Assembly (NCBI RefSeq): GCF_000327385.1
Contig: NW_008710049.1
Coordinates: forward strand, 1,146,504-1,210,503
DNA: 64,000 bases
Reading direction: 5' to 3'
Source of the DNA: Lottia gigantea
Taxonomy: Eukaryota > Mollusca > Gastropoda > Lottiidae
The notes beneath the pieces are model-generated. The model had not been told where the DNA came from, ran no database searches, and saw nothing but the letters and a program-made list of their open reading frames with translations. Positions 1 through 11,105 of the stretch are shown here, in pieces (the stretch's first letter is position 1; each line of letters starts with the position of its first letter). Made by a program: the position numbers and the translations under genes.

Positions 1-778
1 ATAATCCGATTACGGTAAGAAAGGATGTGCTGGTTTATAGATATATGGCATTTCACCATCTTGTGAGATAGATCAAGTGATTGGGCATTAATCTGTAAGA
101 TGATCCAATCAACAGAGGCGATAGTATTATATAATGCCTTCAAAATCATACCAAAAGTCTTTTTCGGCCATTTTTTGACATTAATGACTCTCTAATTTTG
201 TATTTGGCTCAATGAAAACGAAGTTATCGGTGTTAAGAAGAGCTACTCTTCGTCTACTCGATTACATCTCGATCTGGAATTGTGAAGAAACACTTTTACC
301 CACCACAAATGCCAATACTGCTTAGACGTGACGTGTAGTGAAGATCTCCAGCAACAAAAGCAACAATCTTACCGCTAAGAATAAGATGTCTGCTATATAA
401 CAATGGTTTTAAAATTTATACTCGATCTTAAACGGCTCTTCAATCGTTAAAATTATCCTCACTTGTGTGTGACAATTAAGTAGATTCGAATGTTTTCAAT
501 CCACAAAACATTTAAAAATAAAAGCGTCTGAAGAGGCCAGTCCATTTGAAGTTTGATTACTTGGCTCTGACACATCGGAAATTTGTCTAGCAAATCAACA
601 GCCTTTTTTAAATCACCCTTAAGTTTAAAAGTTTTATGTGGTTTTATTCTCACTGTGATAATTACATCTGTGATAGATAAAGATAAAATTATCTTAAAGC
701 TGTTGTTTTAAAAACAAAATACTTTTCAACACTTTATAGTCGAAGTAGCGAACCTTCGCCTCAATTCTCCCTGATATC
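1..778. other. No recognisable gene
   Basis: AT-rich sequence with no open frame of recognisable content, no RNA gene and no clear repeat. It lies downstream (in receptor orientation) of tachykinin-receptor exon 2. No TM5-TM7 exon of that receptor could be read on the minus strand here. Confidence 0.5.
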
Positions 779-1400
779 AAGATTTATATGGATTTTTAAT
801 TGAATTGTCTCAAAGTTTGTTAAAAGGTTTATATGGATTGTCTCCAAGCATGTTACAAGGCTTGTATAAATTATTCTCTAGCTTGTTACAAGGTCTATAT
901 GAAGTGTCCCCTAGCTTGTTACAAGGTTTATATGAAGTGTCCCCTTGCTTGTTACAAGGTTTATATTAAGTGTTCCCTAGCTTGTTACATGGTTTCTATG
1001 AAGTGTTCCCTAGCTTGTTACATGGTTTCTATGAAGTGTCCCCTAGCTTGTTACAAGGTTTATATAAATTATTCCCTAGCTTGTTACAAGGTTTATATGG
1101 ATTGTCTCCAAGCTTGTTACAAGGCTTATATGAAGTGTCCCCTATCTTGTTACATGGTTTCTATGAAGTGTCCCCTAGCTTGTTACAAGTTTTATATAAA
1201 TTATTCCCTAGCTTGTTACAAGGTTTATAAGAAGGGTCCCCTAGCTTGTTACAAGGTTTATATGGATAGTTTTGTTAGCTTGTTACAAGGTTTATATAAA
1301 TTTTTCCCTAGCTTGTTACAAGGTTTATATGAAGTGCCCCCTAGCTTGTTACAGGGTTTATATGGAGGTGTCCCCTAGCTTGTTCCAAGATTTTTGGGGA
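779..1400. repeat. 33-bp minisatellite, about 18 units
   Basis: Tandem copies of a 33-bp unit with core CTTGTTACAAGGTTTATATG, followed by a spacer such as AAGTGTCCCCTAG. Units diverge mainly at the middle (GAAGTG, GATTGT, AAATTA) and in CAAGG versus CATGG. Because 33 is a multiple of three and the unit lacks stops in two frames, long open frames run through it that would translate as an 11-residue repeat (YKVYMKCPLAC or SLLQGLYEVSP). There is no splice or start context and no relation to a known repeat protein, so I treat it as non-coding satellite DNA. A degenerate first unit starts near 779, and the last units break down before a poly-C run. Confidence 0.93.
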
Positions 1401-1411
1401 AAAAGTTTAAG

Positions 1412-1429
1412 CCCCCCCCCCCCCCCCCC
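1412..1429. repeat. Poly-C homopolymer (18 C)
   Basis: An uninterrupted run of C directly after the 33-bp minisatellite. Exact length is prone to sequencing and assembly error. Confidence 0.9.
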
Positions 1430-2094
1430 TGGGTTGTCTCCTAGTTTGTTGGCGTCATTTTTTTATAGACGTAAGTTAGAGTTAATTACAGTAGGGAACA
1501 TACCTGGTGCTAAAATAAATTGAAAACAGTCGAAATCTGACTAACTGCGCACTAATTATAGAGATATATTAAGTATGAAAATAAATTCTGTATATTTGGT
1601 ACCATATTTAATTACTTTACTTCAGGAACTATACTGCAAGACAATTACTACCTGCCTTCTTCATTATCATTATTACACCATGACGTCATCTCCTTCATGT
1701 TATTTTTATGAATGAAGTTGAAATAAAGCAGATGATAGAAGTAGTGAAATTTGATACCAATGTGTGTAATTGAAGTTTATTCTCAAACAAGACTTTTCTA
1801 GAAGTACAGTTTTTACTATAATGTATTTTTGTAAGAAAGAAATATCAACTCTTGTCTTTTGTACGCCCACATTGTAATCTCACCTCTCTCCTTCCACAAG
1901 TCGCTGGCATGTCATTGTGATAGAAACCACAGTTGTTGTCAGAGTTTCATCAAATTTAGTACTTAGGTATACTACCACAAGATCATAATATACAAATTCG
2001 AATTTGAGTACGATTTGTAAAATATTGACGGCGTTATGATTATTGGTTAAAATTAAGTGTGTATCTTTATAGTGACAGTATATTGAATGAATTT
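1430..2094. other. No gene; isolated palindromic CRE motif
   Basis: Non-coding AT-rich DNA. A perfect TGACGTCA octamer lies at 1681-1688. Others occur near 28919, 50511 and 55565, so it is probably a chance or generic CREB-type site rather than evidence of a promoter. Nothing else is visible. Confidence 0.35.
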
Positions 2095-2452
2095 GGCTGT
2101 GATTACGTCATGTGTACGTAAGCGTAACTCAAACTCAAACTCAAAACGTGATTACATGTGTATTTACTACGATTCCGCAAAACCGTCAATGTATAAGGTG
2201 AGCTGTATTGGGTCAGTAAACAAAGGAGGAGAGGAAAGTCCCCCACAACAATGATGTCAAAGGGATAAAGCTGTCCGTAGTCATCCACAAACGAAAAAAA
2301 TCGCTAACCGAGCCATCCGTTGTACTTGGTCAAGGTATTTTAGGACACAAGTAAGCAGGTAATTGGATTTTCTAAGAATTTAGATAGGGTTTGCTCTGGT
2401 CCAATTCTTATTGAGTTTTCGTTTGAGTTTGAAAGAACATGTAATCGCAGCC
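2095..2452. mobile_element. Foldback/MITE-like element with inverted ends
   Basis: The left end reads GGCTGTGATTAC, then CATGT and a run of AACTCAAACTC. The right end read on the opposite strand gives GGCTGCGATTACATGT, then CAAACTCAAACG. The two ends are thus imperfect inverted repeats of about 40 bp enclosing about 280 bp without coding capacity, the layout of a non-autonomous DNA transposon. A second inner GTGATTACATGTG copy (about 2149) sits close to the left end. I see no convincing target-site duplication, so the superfamily is unknown. Confidence 0.6.
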
Positions 2453-5228
2453 TTGGAATCTCTGCACCAAACGCATCTTTAAATTACAAATTGTTTTTGG
2501 TAAATGGGCGTATCTTACTTTGCAACAGGTAGCAGTTCGAACTAAGTTGGAAAGTATGTTCAACGTTCAGCATTGTTTGTCAGCTGAAAATATTGTAATG
2601 AAAAGTTAACCGAAAGAAATATGCCTTCATTTCAGTTGATCATGTTGTAAATGGGTGTGGGTATTCGAGAAAGAGGTTTGGTCTGCAACTGTTAGATATG
2701 ATCAAGTACTTCTTAGAGGATAAATTAAAGGGCGAAAAAAATTGTAAACAAGCGTTGCAAAAATTGTACTTTTCTGGCAATTTCTGCATTTGTCAATATT
2801 CACAAAATCAATCAATTAAATAGATGTAAATAAATGCCAGTAGCAGCTGAATTATGAATATATAATATTTGAAAACGAATTTAATTTATTTTACTTATTC
2901 ACTCAAAGAAAATAACATTTTTAGACAAATTTCATACAATTAAGATGGCAACTAATCTAATCATGTTCTGGGCGCGTTTTTGCATGCGCTTAAAGCAGTT
3001 TGATTCACTACTCTATTAATTCTTTTAGATTTCACTGAAAAAAAAAACGCTAATAAAAACTACATCGTTCAATGGTTTCATACAGCTTCGATAGTAATAT
3101 TATATGAGATATTTCCATTTACAATATCGGAAACATTCAGACTGGTTTAAAATATAGAATTGATTTCCATTTAGATAACTGTAATAAATAGCTGTACCAT
3201 TAAAGATGGACTCGCGTAAAAAAGTGAAAGAAAGATATCCAAAGGATCACAGGATATTTACGTTATGTGAAGGTTCTATTCATCATGATGATTATGTTCA
3301 CTGTCATGATCGAGTATGTGACGTTATCTTCGTCTGTGAGTCGTCTGAGGGGGATTTGGACCAAACAAATGCAACCTGTTACAATTTGAAAGAAGTAAAT
3401 ATCGAAAGGCCCTACGTTTATGGCTGACATGATGACATAATAGGGAGGAAAATAGTATTCACATTCATTTACGTTACTGAAGGTATTTGTAAGTTAATAT
3501 TATTTAAATTCCGTGTCCACTAACAGAACGTTTTCCGAATCTGGCCTAGGAATTATGGATGGACTCGCCGACTCCTATATCCATCAATAACATTTGCGTC
3601 CTCTAAGATTTTATTATTTCAATAATAGAATTTATTATTTAAATATTTCCTTGGTATGATTCTTAATAGAAGGAACACAACATTACATTAGCTCAAACCA
3701 TTGCACTTGGTTTACTTTAGTTTTTATTAAAAAACAATTTCAACTCTTTCTTTCTGTCAATGTAAATAGAGTTTGTAGTAGCTCTTAAGATAACCTGTTC
3801 ATCCCCCGGCAGTCCGTTATCAATAGCTGTTTTATTTAAATTTCAAGTTCGGGGGCGATTCCATGCAGTTTATGGATCGTTTATTGAACTGTTTAGAAAT
3901 TGGAGCAAATAAAAAAAGGATTTAATTCGAAGCCCTTTTCTATATCTAATTAAATACAAATTACATATTCCATGTCTTTTTTCCTTTCGAGTATATTTTG
4001 AAAAGCAAATCTTGCACTACAAATTAGCATCAGTGAATTATTGGTTGTGATGTTTTCCTAATGTAAAATATCTGAGTGTTAAATAAAGATCATTTAAATT
4101 TCAGAGAAGTGAAGTAACAATAGAAATTGTTGATTTTGTCTTATATGCAGTCTCAAAAATATGCCGAGTGAGGTTGATTCCCACCCCCTCTTGTTTTTTT
4201 AACCATAATCTCTGTTTACCGCATTTTAATTTAAAGGTAAACTGGATCCACTTTGTTATTCAAGCTCACGTTATGTTCATACCTAGTTTTTTTTTCTATT
4301 CATACAAATAAAATTCATAACATTTCCGTTTATGGAATTTCTGAATTAACGTGAAGGGATATATTCCTAATAAATCATTTCCATTTCACAACTAATACTC
4401 AATACAGTTCATTCTCACATTATTATTATTATAAAGGGGGTGTCAGAAGACGAGATTTTTCGTTTATATTGGATAACTGAATTAAAATCATAAATTTCAA
4501 TCAGCTTCTAAATTATATAATTACAGGTTTATATCCCTTGATGAGAACCATGACATTTCCTTTTATTAAACATGTACATAATGGATTTTGTTAACTAGCT
4601 TAATACCTTACACTGTGTACAATACATGTAGTCTTAAACCTGACAAATTCAATTACTGGTTTTTAATTCAAGATAATATTGATATTGTATAAAACTAGCT
4701 CCTATTTCCCCTGTTACATTCTATAAATCAGATATGATTAATATCGACAAATAACGTCTATCATCTGAAGTTTAGTTTTCATCGACTTTCTTGACGAATT
4801 CTGTTTTCTTTTACTCCAAATATCAATTCTTCACGTTTTTTATAAACCCACATGTAGTATTTTTTTGGTACTCGATTTAATAACGTAGTTTCAAACTGAG
4901 TAAAAACAGATAGTCGCTGTACAGTTCAATCGCGGTCGCAGTTTGGTTTAAATAAGTAAAACATTTCTTATGAGTAGATGCTCATTAAATATGGGATTTA
5001 GTCGGATGATAATGATCTTGCGGAACCTGAGAAAAAGTATTTTGAATTAACATACGAATGTAATTTTCCACCAGTTATATCTCTGTGGCCATTGTTTATC
5101 AATATTTCATACTCGGCGTATGCAATTTTGAATGATAATTTAAATGGAAGTGACGTTAACTGTTAAAGGCGACATTTGTTCCAGATCTCCAAAATGATGT
5201 GAGCTGTAAAAGATTGAATGGTACTTAC
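2453..5228. other. Tachykinin-receptor intron 2 and beyond; no exon seen
   Basis: Sequence 3' of receptor exon 2 on the minus strand. I looked for the expected TM5 exon (tachykinin receptors have an aromatic/Pro-rich stretch there) and found none. A 73-codon plus-strand ATG frame at 3206-3427 has no recognisable motif. The intron therefore probably continues past position 1. Confidence 0.45.
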
Positions 5229-5447
5229 GCCAAATCAGCTGCGAGACTTTTAGAAGCGCCACCATCTGGCCATTCCAGATAACATATTGACCTGACAGTA
5301 CCGTCTTGTTTGGGAACATCATAAACTGTAGCATACAGTAGATTAGGTAAAGCCAGGAGAAACGAGGCTATCCAGATAGCAACGATTATAGTGAGTACAA
5401 TGCGTCCTGTTAACCGAGGCTTTAACGGATGAATGATGGCCATATAC
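5229..5447 (-). CDS. TACR-like: Tachykinin receptor, coding exon 2 (DRY end, ICL2, TM4, ECL2)
   Basis: This 219-nt exon encodes residues 147/148-219 of a class A peptide GPCR. It starts after a TTCCAG acceptor and finishes the split Arg codon of exon 1, giving DRYMAIIHPLKPRL, near-identical to the tachykinin-receptor DRYMAIIHPL signature. TM4 follows (about 163-186) with Trp172 and the Leu-Ala-Leu-Pro end. ECL2 contains Cys202 in ICYLEWPDG, the partner of Cys122 in exon 1; the WPDG and SLAADLA stretch matches the insect tachykinin receptor pattern WPDG...SMADYAYN. The exon ends with TTGGC and a GTAAGT donor, phase 2. The family is plasma-membrane Gq-coupled and binds amidated tachykinins. TM5-TM7 lie outside the window. 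Seen: exon borders and motifs. Known: family role. Inferred: ligand. Confidence 0.94.
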
Positions 5448-7470
5448 CTGGAATATACAAAATTATTTAAAACACACTAATATTTAAAACACTGACATCA
5501 CTCTCAGTTTTAATAACATATAAACATGCATCTCTAAATTCCACAGCAGTGTATATTTTATCCTAGACGTCAGCTTTCAACAACTAAAATTCAAAACCAA
5601 ACAGGGCAAGTAATTTCATATTCGTATCGGAAGATGAACCCCTTTGTGAAACATCTGATAATCTTCTTAATCAAGCCAATGGAGTACGTTCTTCGACTCT
5701 CAAACGGCGTCCTTAACACCTTTTCCTCAAAACTTTTGAAAACTATCAGTTTCCAATATACGAGCGGCAAAAGTATATGAAAAATTTATACATGTAATGA
5801 TAAAATATTACATTAAAGATATTTATCAACAGTAAATGCATCTTTCCGCATTTGATAAATTTTGATGACTTTAGGACAGCGGAGCGGAGACAGTTTTGCT
5901 TCATTGGTGGTTGAATTAAATCAAATTCTAATTAGTGTTTGGTCCTTGGTCAAACAGACACTCCCAAAAAGTTGAATTCCGTGTCTGTTTGAGCGAAAGT
6001 GTCAATTTGACAGTTGATCTCATTTTAAAATGTTGCATAAGATGCCAACTATATGAAATATATTCCGTCATTTTCAGTAAATTGGCAAAAGTCTAAGACA
6101 AAATAGAACATTTCCACTCTCATCCAGCTGTGAAGTTAAAATCTTCCTGGAAAAACGCTTTTCAACGAAGAATGAATTTACTTTAGGGACCTTATCACTT
6201 AGTAATAGAATTCGTGATTTGTAATCTGGTGTGAAAAACTTCTATAGCTTCTATTTTCGTATAAATGGGCGTCTCTTAAAAAAATGACAATTGCACAATA
6301 TACCCTACACCAATCACACAAGTTTTTGGAGGAATCGGAAACATTCTGATTGATAGCTCGGACCTATAATAGTTTCTCGGACCAACTAGCCTCTATTAAA
6401 ATAGTACTTTAATCAATGTTTCAATTAAGTCTGTTTAGGATTATTTCAGCTTCAAATTTTGCAAAATCTTTACCTCAGGAAAAACTAGATGCTATTTTTT
6501 AACACTGTTGGACGACATCTGCCATCGATATATGTGTAGCAGACTTCAACAGAGACAATAACGAGCTACGTCTTGAACTGTTGAGTTGCGTTGCCTCCCT
6601 GAGGACTATACACGGTAGCAAGACTGGTAATTAAACACATATAAGGCGTTAAAACCAATTTAAGTTTCTGGGTGGCTCGAGAAGGGTCATGAAAAAGTTG
6701 AAAAATTATTGAACCTTACTACGCATTCTTTTATTAATTTAAAGAAAAATGTAGGTGGATTTGGAGTGATTTATATGAAATAACTTTTTAAATTAAGTAT
6801 AAAGATAAACATATATTAGTCTTAAGCACCCAATCTCAGAAAAGGAACTAATATATCTCACCATATTTCATCACGACCTACCAGTGTTTATAAAGTTTTT
6901 TTGGAATTGGATGAAAACTAAAAGTGCTATAGCAATTTTAGCATTCGAGACAAGGATGTTATACCATTATCTGAGATATCTGATTGCTCCAAACCTCCAT
7001 TTTTTAACTTCAACTACATGAGCAAACCAAAATAGAAGACTGTACTCCTTTAAGAACTAATATAAGCATATAATTTATTAGTGTTCATAAGATATAAGAG
7101 GTTTCATCCGTTATAATAAACATTATTACAATCTATATTAAAACATCACATCAATATTTCTCATAATTTCATATTTTAATTTAAAATTCTCATTTCTACA
7201 TCCTGTTCCCATCTGGTTTCTTTTTAAATCTTGGCTTATTATTTTCAAAGTATACTAAAATTTACAAACAATCTTGATTGAGAACATTTCAACTTGATTG
7301 TTTACTATATCATTACTGTAAAAATATCTGCTCTACAAATCAAATTAATGAAAATGCGTTATAGTTTAGTGCTCAAAATGTTTTTATTTTGGATATAAAA
7401 TTACATTAAAGGCAGATAACACTATTTCTGATTAAAATATAGATTTTACCACATCAGCGGATATGAGAGG

Positions 7471-7800
7471 GCATACCACATTCAGCTCAGTGAGTTAGAC
7501 GCTTGCTCGCTAACCTGAAGATCCAGGGTTCCATCCCGGCATAGGTCGAGATAATACCTCGGTTTCCCCCTGTCAGATAAGAGGGGCTGACATGGAAAAA
7601 TGGGACAACAAACCGAGACCTGTGTGTGCTACAGGCTGTAAACGTTAAAGGTCCCTCGACAGTTGGACATCAAAGAAGAGCAGGCTAATGCTGCTTTCCT
7701 AACAAAATGTCCCTCATTGCACCCGGTCTGGTGTTGCCTGTCTTCATTAGCCCACATGGTACAGAAAAGTAAGACGTAAAATTCCATCCATTTCATATCA
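7471..7800 (+). mobile_element. tRNA-derived SINE, full-length-looking
   Basis: The head resembles a tRNA gene with an RNA polymerase III promoter: an A-box-like CAGCTCAGTGAGTTAGACGC at 7483-7502 and a B-box-like GGTTCCATCCCGGC at 7527-7540. A body follows with CTCGACAGTTGGACATC and CTTCATTAGCCCACATGG, and a tail ACGTAAAATTCCATCCATTTCATATCATTTT. The same body and tail recur inverted at 23769-23917, which shows it is dispersed. The body phrase about cattle-like 'ATTAGCCCACATGG...AGACGT' is one I associate with mollusc SINEs. No clear target-site duplication was found. Confidence 0.85.
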
Positions 7801-8093
7801 TTTTTCTAATCTCTGATCCAATGACCAAATCCAAGAATTCAACAATTAAATCTTGCCATGAGGTTAACTCTACAAAGAACTCTTTTGGTCACATGAATGC
7901 AGCCAGCCTACTCAATCTAGTCTGCTAAAATTATCGATAATGTCCATGAAAATCAATTAGTAGAAAGTATTTTCCTTTTTCCATTCAGGTGCAGTAGCAT
8001 ACCATAATCTCCAGCTTATGGCATTTCACAACTATTATGATGATGGGGAACTCCTTCTCAAGTACGACAAACCTACTTCTTGTTTTGTGGTAG

Positions 8094-8534
8094 ATTTCTT
8101 TTGTCAAACATGAATTGATCTCATGATTTTCACCTATATAGTAATGGCGGGTGTCTTACTTACTGCTTACTCTTTTCGAAACACCTGATGGTAATTCTTG
8201 TTTGAGGAGTCCACTATTATACATTTATTGATCTCGATTTTGCCCTGCTTTGGATGAGTTTTTTTTTTTTTTGGTTAAGCTAATTTTTTGCTTGTGCGGA
8301 TTGTTTTTCTGTATTTCTTTTGTCAAACATGAATTGATCTCATGATTTTCACCTATATAGTAATGGCGGGTGTCTTACTTACTGCTTACTCTTTTCGAAA
8401 CACCTGATGGTAATTCTTGTTTGAGGAGTCCACTATTATACATTTATTGATCTCGATTTTGCCCTGCTTTGGATGAGTTTTTTTTTTTTTGGTTAAGCTA
8501 ATTTTTTGCTTGTGCGGATTGTTTTTCTGTATTG
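8094..8534 (-). repeat. Tandem duplication of a 219-bp segment
   Basis: Two copies, 8094-8312 and 8313-8534, are identical apart from the length of a T run (16 versus 13 T) and their outer edges. This points to a very recent tandem duplication or a local assembly duplicate. Each copy contains, on the minus strand, a dispersed repeat: an A run, ACTCATCCAAAGCAGGGCAAAATCGAGA, then AGTGGACTCCT and ACCATCAGGTGTTTCGAAAAGAGTAAGCA and CACCCGCC (given in pieces). Related copies lie at 9672-9822 and 33747-33805. Confidence 0.93.
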
Positions 8535-9671
8535 CGCAGTTGCATCTAATTCAAAACATCTGGTTGTATTATAATCGGATTGGGAAATCCTTAATAAATT
8601 CTCAGATTAAAATGAAGCTATTTGTAAAAGAGGCATTGGTCATAGACGCAGAACCTCCATTACTATTTTAGTTCTTTTTTCTTTGAGTCTTATCGTCAGT
8701 AACTCAGCACTAGAAGGACTATTGCCTATATTTAGCTGACAACTGTAATTATTTAAACTAATTAATTTCTAACCCAAGAGACATAAGCTATTGCTAATTA
8801 ACAAATTAATAATTAAAAACAATATCATTTAAACACCCACAGTTAGTTACAAACATCAAATGAATTAACTTCCAACATCAAAGGCACCGCCCGAGGATGC
8901 CTGAATTATGTATACAGAAAAATATCAGCAGTTTAGGATATTTTATAAGCTAAATACAATTGACATTAAGTTTACTCTTTATCTTTCATATAACAAATGC
9001 ATATATTTAACAATAATGAAAGCTCAATTTCAGCTTTTTATTGAACTTACATTAAAATCATTGTTCTGGTTCTACCATAAACGCTTCTTCACAATGTCAC
9101 AAAGCTATTACGAACTTTTGACGTATACCTTGATTGTAATAGCCCCATCCCCTTAAATACAATCTTGCAACCCCCTCCCCCACCCCCACCCCCAAAAAAG
9201 GCAAGTGTTATTTTTAAATACATTAATGTGTACTCTAGCGAATACTTTCACTCAGATCCGAAAAACTGTGAACACCAAGACATAATGTTTACAGCATTTT
9301 TGTCGAGGGATCTGATTCGCTGTATTCGCTTACGTATAATCCAATCAGATCGCTGAAATCCGTGAAACAAGAATAGTGACTTTTGTAGTCAAGGTATAAG
9401 TACGAAGTTCTTAATAGTTTGATATTGTGAATGTGCTTCAAACGTAAAAATATTGCCATCGTCACTTTCTCGAAGTTAGAAGCAGATATTATGATCAAAA
9501 TTATGAATTCATTTACAACAGCTGCTTATTCGAATACTTTCAACTCCCTGGAAGTACTATATAGTCTAAGTAGAGTGGTGCTTGTTTGCTCAATTGCAGA
9601 AGAAGCTGGTCAAGATTATAAATTGATATGGATAGCTGAAATTGATCTGTTGACTGTAATGGCGAATAAAT

Positions 9672-9822
9672 AAAAAAAAAAAAAAAAACAAGACGATTTC
9701 AAAATCTCATCCAAAACATGGCAAAATCGAGAGTGGACTCCTACAAAGAGAAGTACCATCAGATGTTTCGAAACGAGTAAGCATAGTCTGCTTCGGGCGC
9801 GACACCCGCCACTCTAACCTGA
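9672..9822 (+). repeat. Dispersed repeat, copy related to 8094-8534
   Basis: Begins with a 17-A run, then TCTCATCCAAAACATGGC, AAAATCGAGAGTGGACTCCT, CCATCAGATGTTTCGAAACG and GCGACACCCGCCACTCT. The order of blocks matches the two copies at 8.1-8.5 kb in inverted orientation, but it lacks the about 17-bp spacer they carry between the GAGA and AGTGGACTCC blocks. It is non-coding and probably a non-autonomous transposable element. Confidence 0.75.
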
Positions 9823-11029
9823 TATATTTATGTCTGAACCACTCAAACCAGCCAAGATGCAAGAAACAGATTTGTAATATTTGTCCAGTAGTTCGATGTA
9901 ACGACCATAAAATTTCCCTGATGAATTTAAAGTCTATGTATCCCTATAAAATATCTGCCTGCAATCACTTAACAAAAGTTGGCTTGATTGTCACTTTACT
10001 TATATATCACAAGCATTTGCATTTGAGTCGTCGGAACATTGACAAATGTAGACATCGCACGAAACTATGTTTGTGGCTTTTTTTAAAATCATTATTATAT
10101 TGAAATTTCTAAACTATCATCTTTAAAGATATCTTGTCAACCATGGCAACATGTATTTAACATTTCAAATTATGCGAATCATTAACAGTTACAGCAAGAT
10201 GTGATCCTAAAAATAATAGAAAGAGATATGGAGGGCACACAATGTCTTGAGGATGCCAATATAGCATTATTATAGCAGCATCAACTTACAGAGTAAAATA
10301 ACACCGCTAACCTGCGATCCACGTGGCATAGTGTTATTGGAAAAAGACCAATAGTCTGAAAAGCGGTAAATATAAGTTTCCATCTAGACACAGGTCATTG
10401 AAGGCTCGGGAGCTTTTACTGGATTAGACAATATATTATAGCCTTCTAAATAATTAAGACGACAGAGAGTATTTTGATGAGCCGATTTCCCAATAGTGCG
10501 TGAGGACTTTATTATCCCTATACAAAATATGTACACATTTTACTGTAAAGTCATAAAAAACAAGAGAGTTGCGTGTATAAACGCATTATATCTTTGAACA
10601 TTAAAAAACACGATCTATTGTCAATACATTTGATCTATTTGATATTTGGATTAAAAAATCAGAGTAGGCGGATTATTTATCTTGTATGTTATCTATTAAA
10701 GGAACCTTTCCCTGTACACTTTAAATTACCTCACAATTAGGTAAAGAATTTAATCAATTCCAGAGAAAATGTCATTTTGTCAAGACATTTATTCCTAATG
10801 AACGAAATTCATTTTTAATGAGTTGAAGAATAGCAAAGCTTTATCTTGTACAACCGATCCGGCCAAACAATCTTCGATTTAGATTTCAGCCATATTATGT
10901 GTCCAGCAAATCAATATTCATATGAAATGAAATTAAATCAAAGGAATTATACATCATTTTTCTCTGCACTATCAGACTATTGATGACGTGCAAGTAGGGG
11001 AATTCTGCCTATTGGCCTACTATTGTTCT

Positions 11030-11105
11030 ATTTCCAACTTTGTAGAGTTCTTTAACGTGCACAGCCTGCAGCACACGGGGCCTCGATTTATTATCCCTTC
11101 CGATC
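11030..11105 (+). repeat. Fragment of a dispersed invertebrate repeat
   Basis: The stretch contains TCTTTAACGTGCACAGCC, CACACGGGGCCTCGATTTAT and CCCTTCCGATCGACTAG. I recognise this wording (TTTAACGTGC...CACACGGGACCTC...CCCATCCGAAAGACTAG) as a common dispersed repeat of mollusc and other marine invertebrate genomes. That recognition is from memory, and only one copy is present here. Confidence 0.45.

Noticed and set aside
833-1378. 181-codon open frame of an 11-residue repeat (YKVYMKCPLAC)
   Set aside because: It is the translation of a 33-bp minisatellite, and two frames are open for the same reason. No start or splice context and no family match.
1681-1688. Perfect CRE TGACGTCA
   Set aside because: The octamer occurs four times in the window without any linked gene start, so it is not evidence of a regulatory region.
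3206-3427. 73-codon plus-strand ATG frame opposite the receptor
   Set aside because: Chance length. No motif, and the opposite strand is partly open as well.
10290-10320. ACTTAC (GTAAGT donor) within the receptor intron
   Set aside because: The only nearby acceptor would give a 22-nt exon that breaks the receptor reading frame, which already joins perfectly without it.
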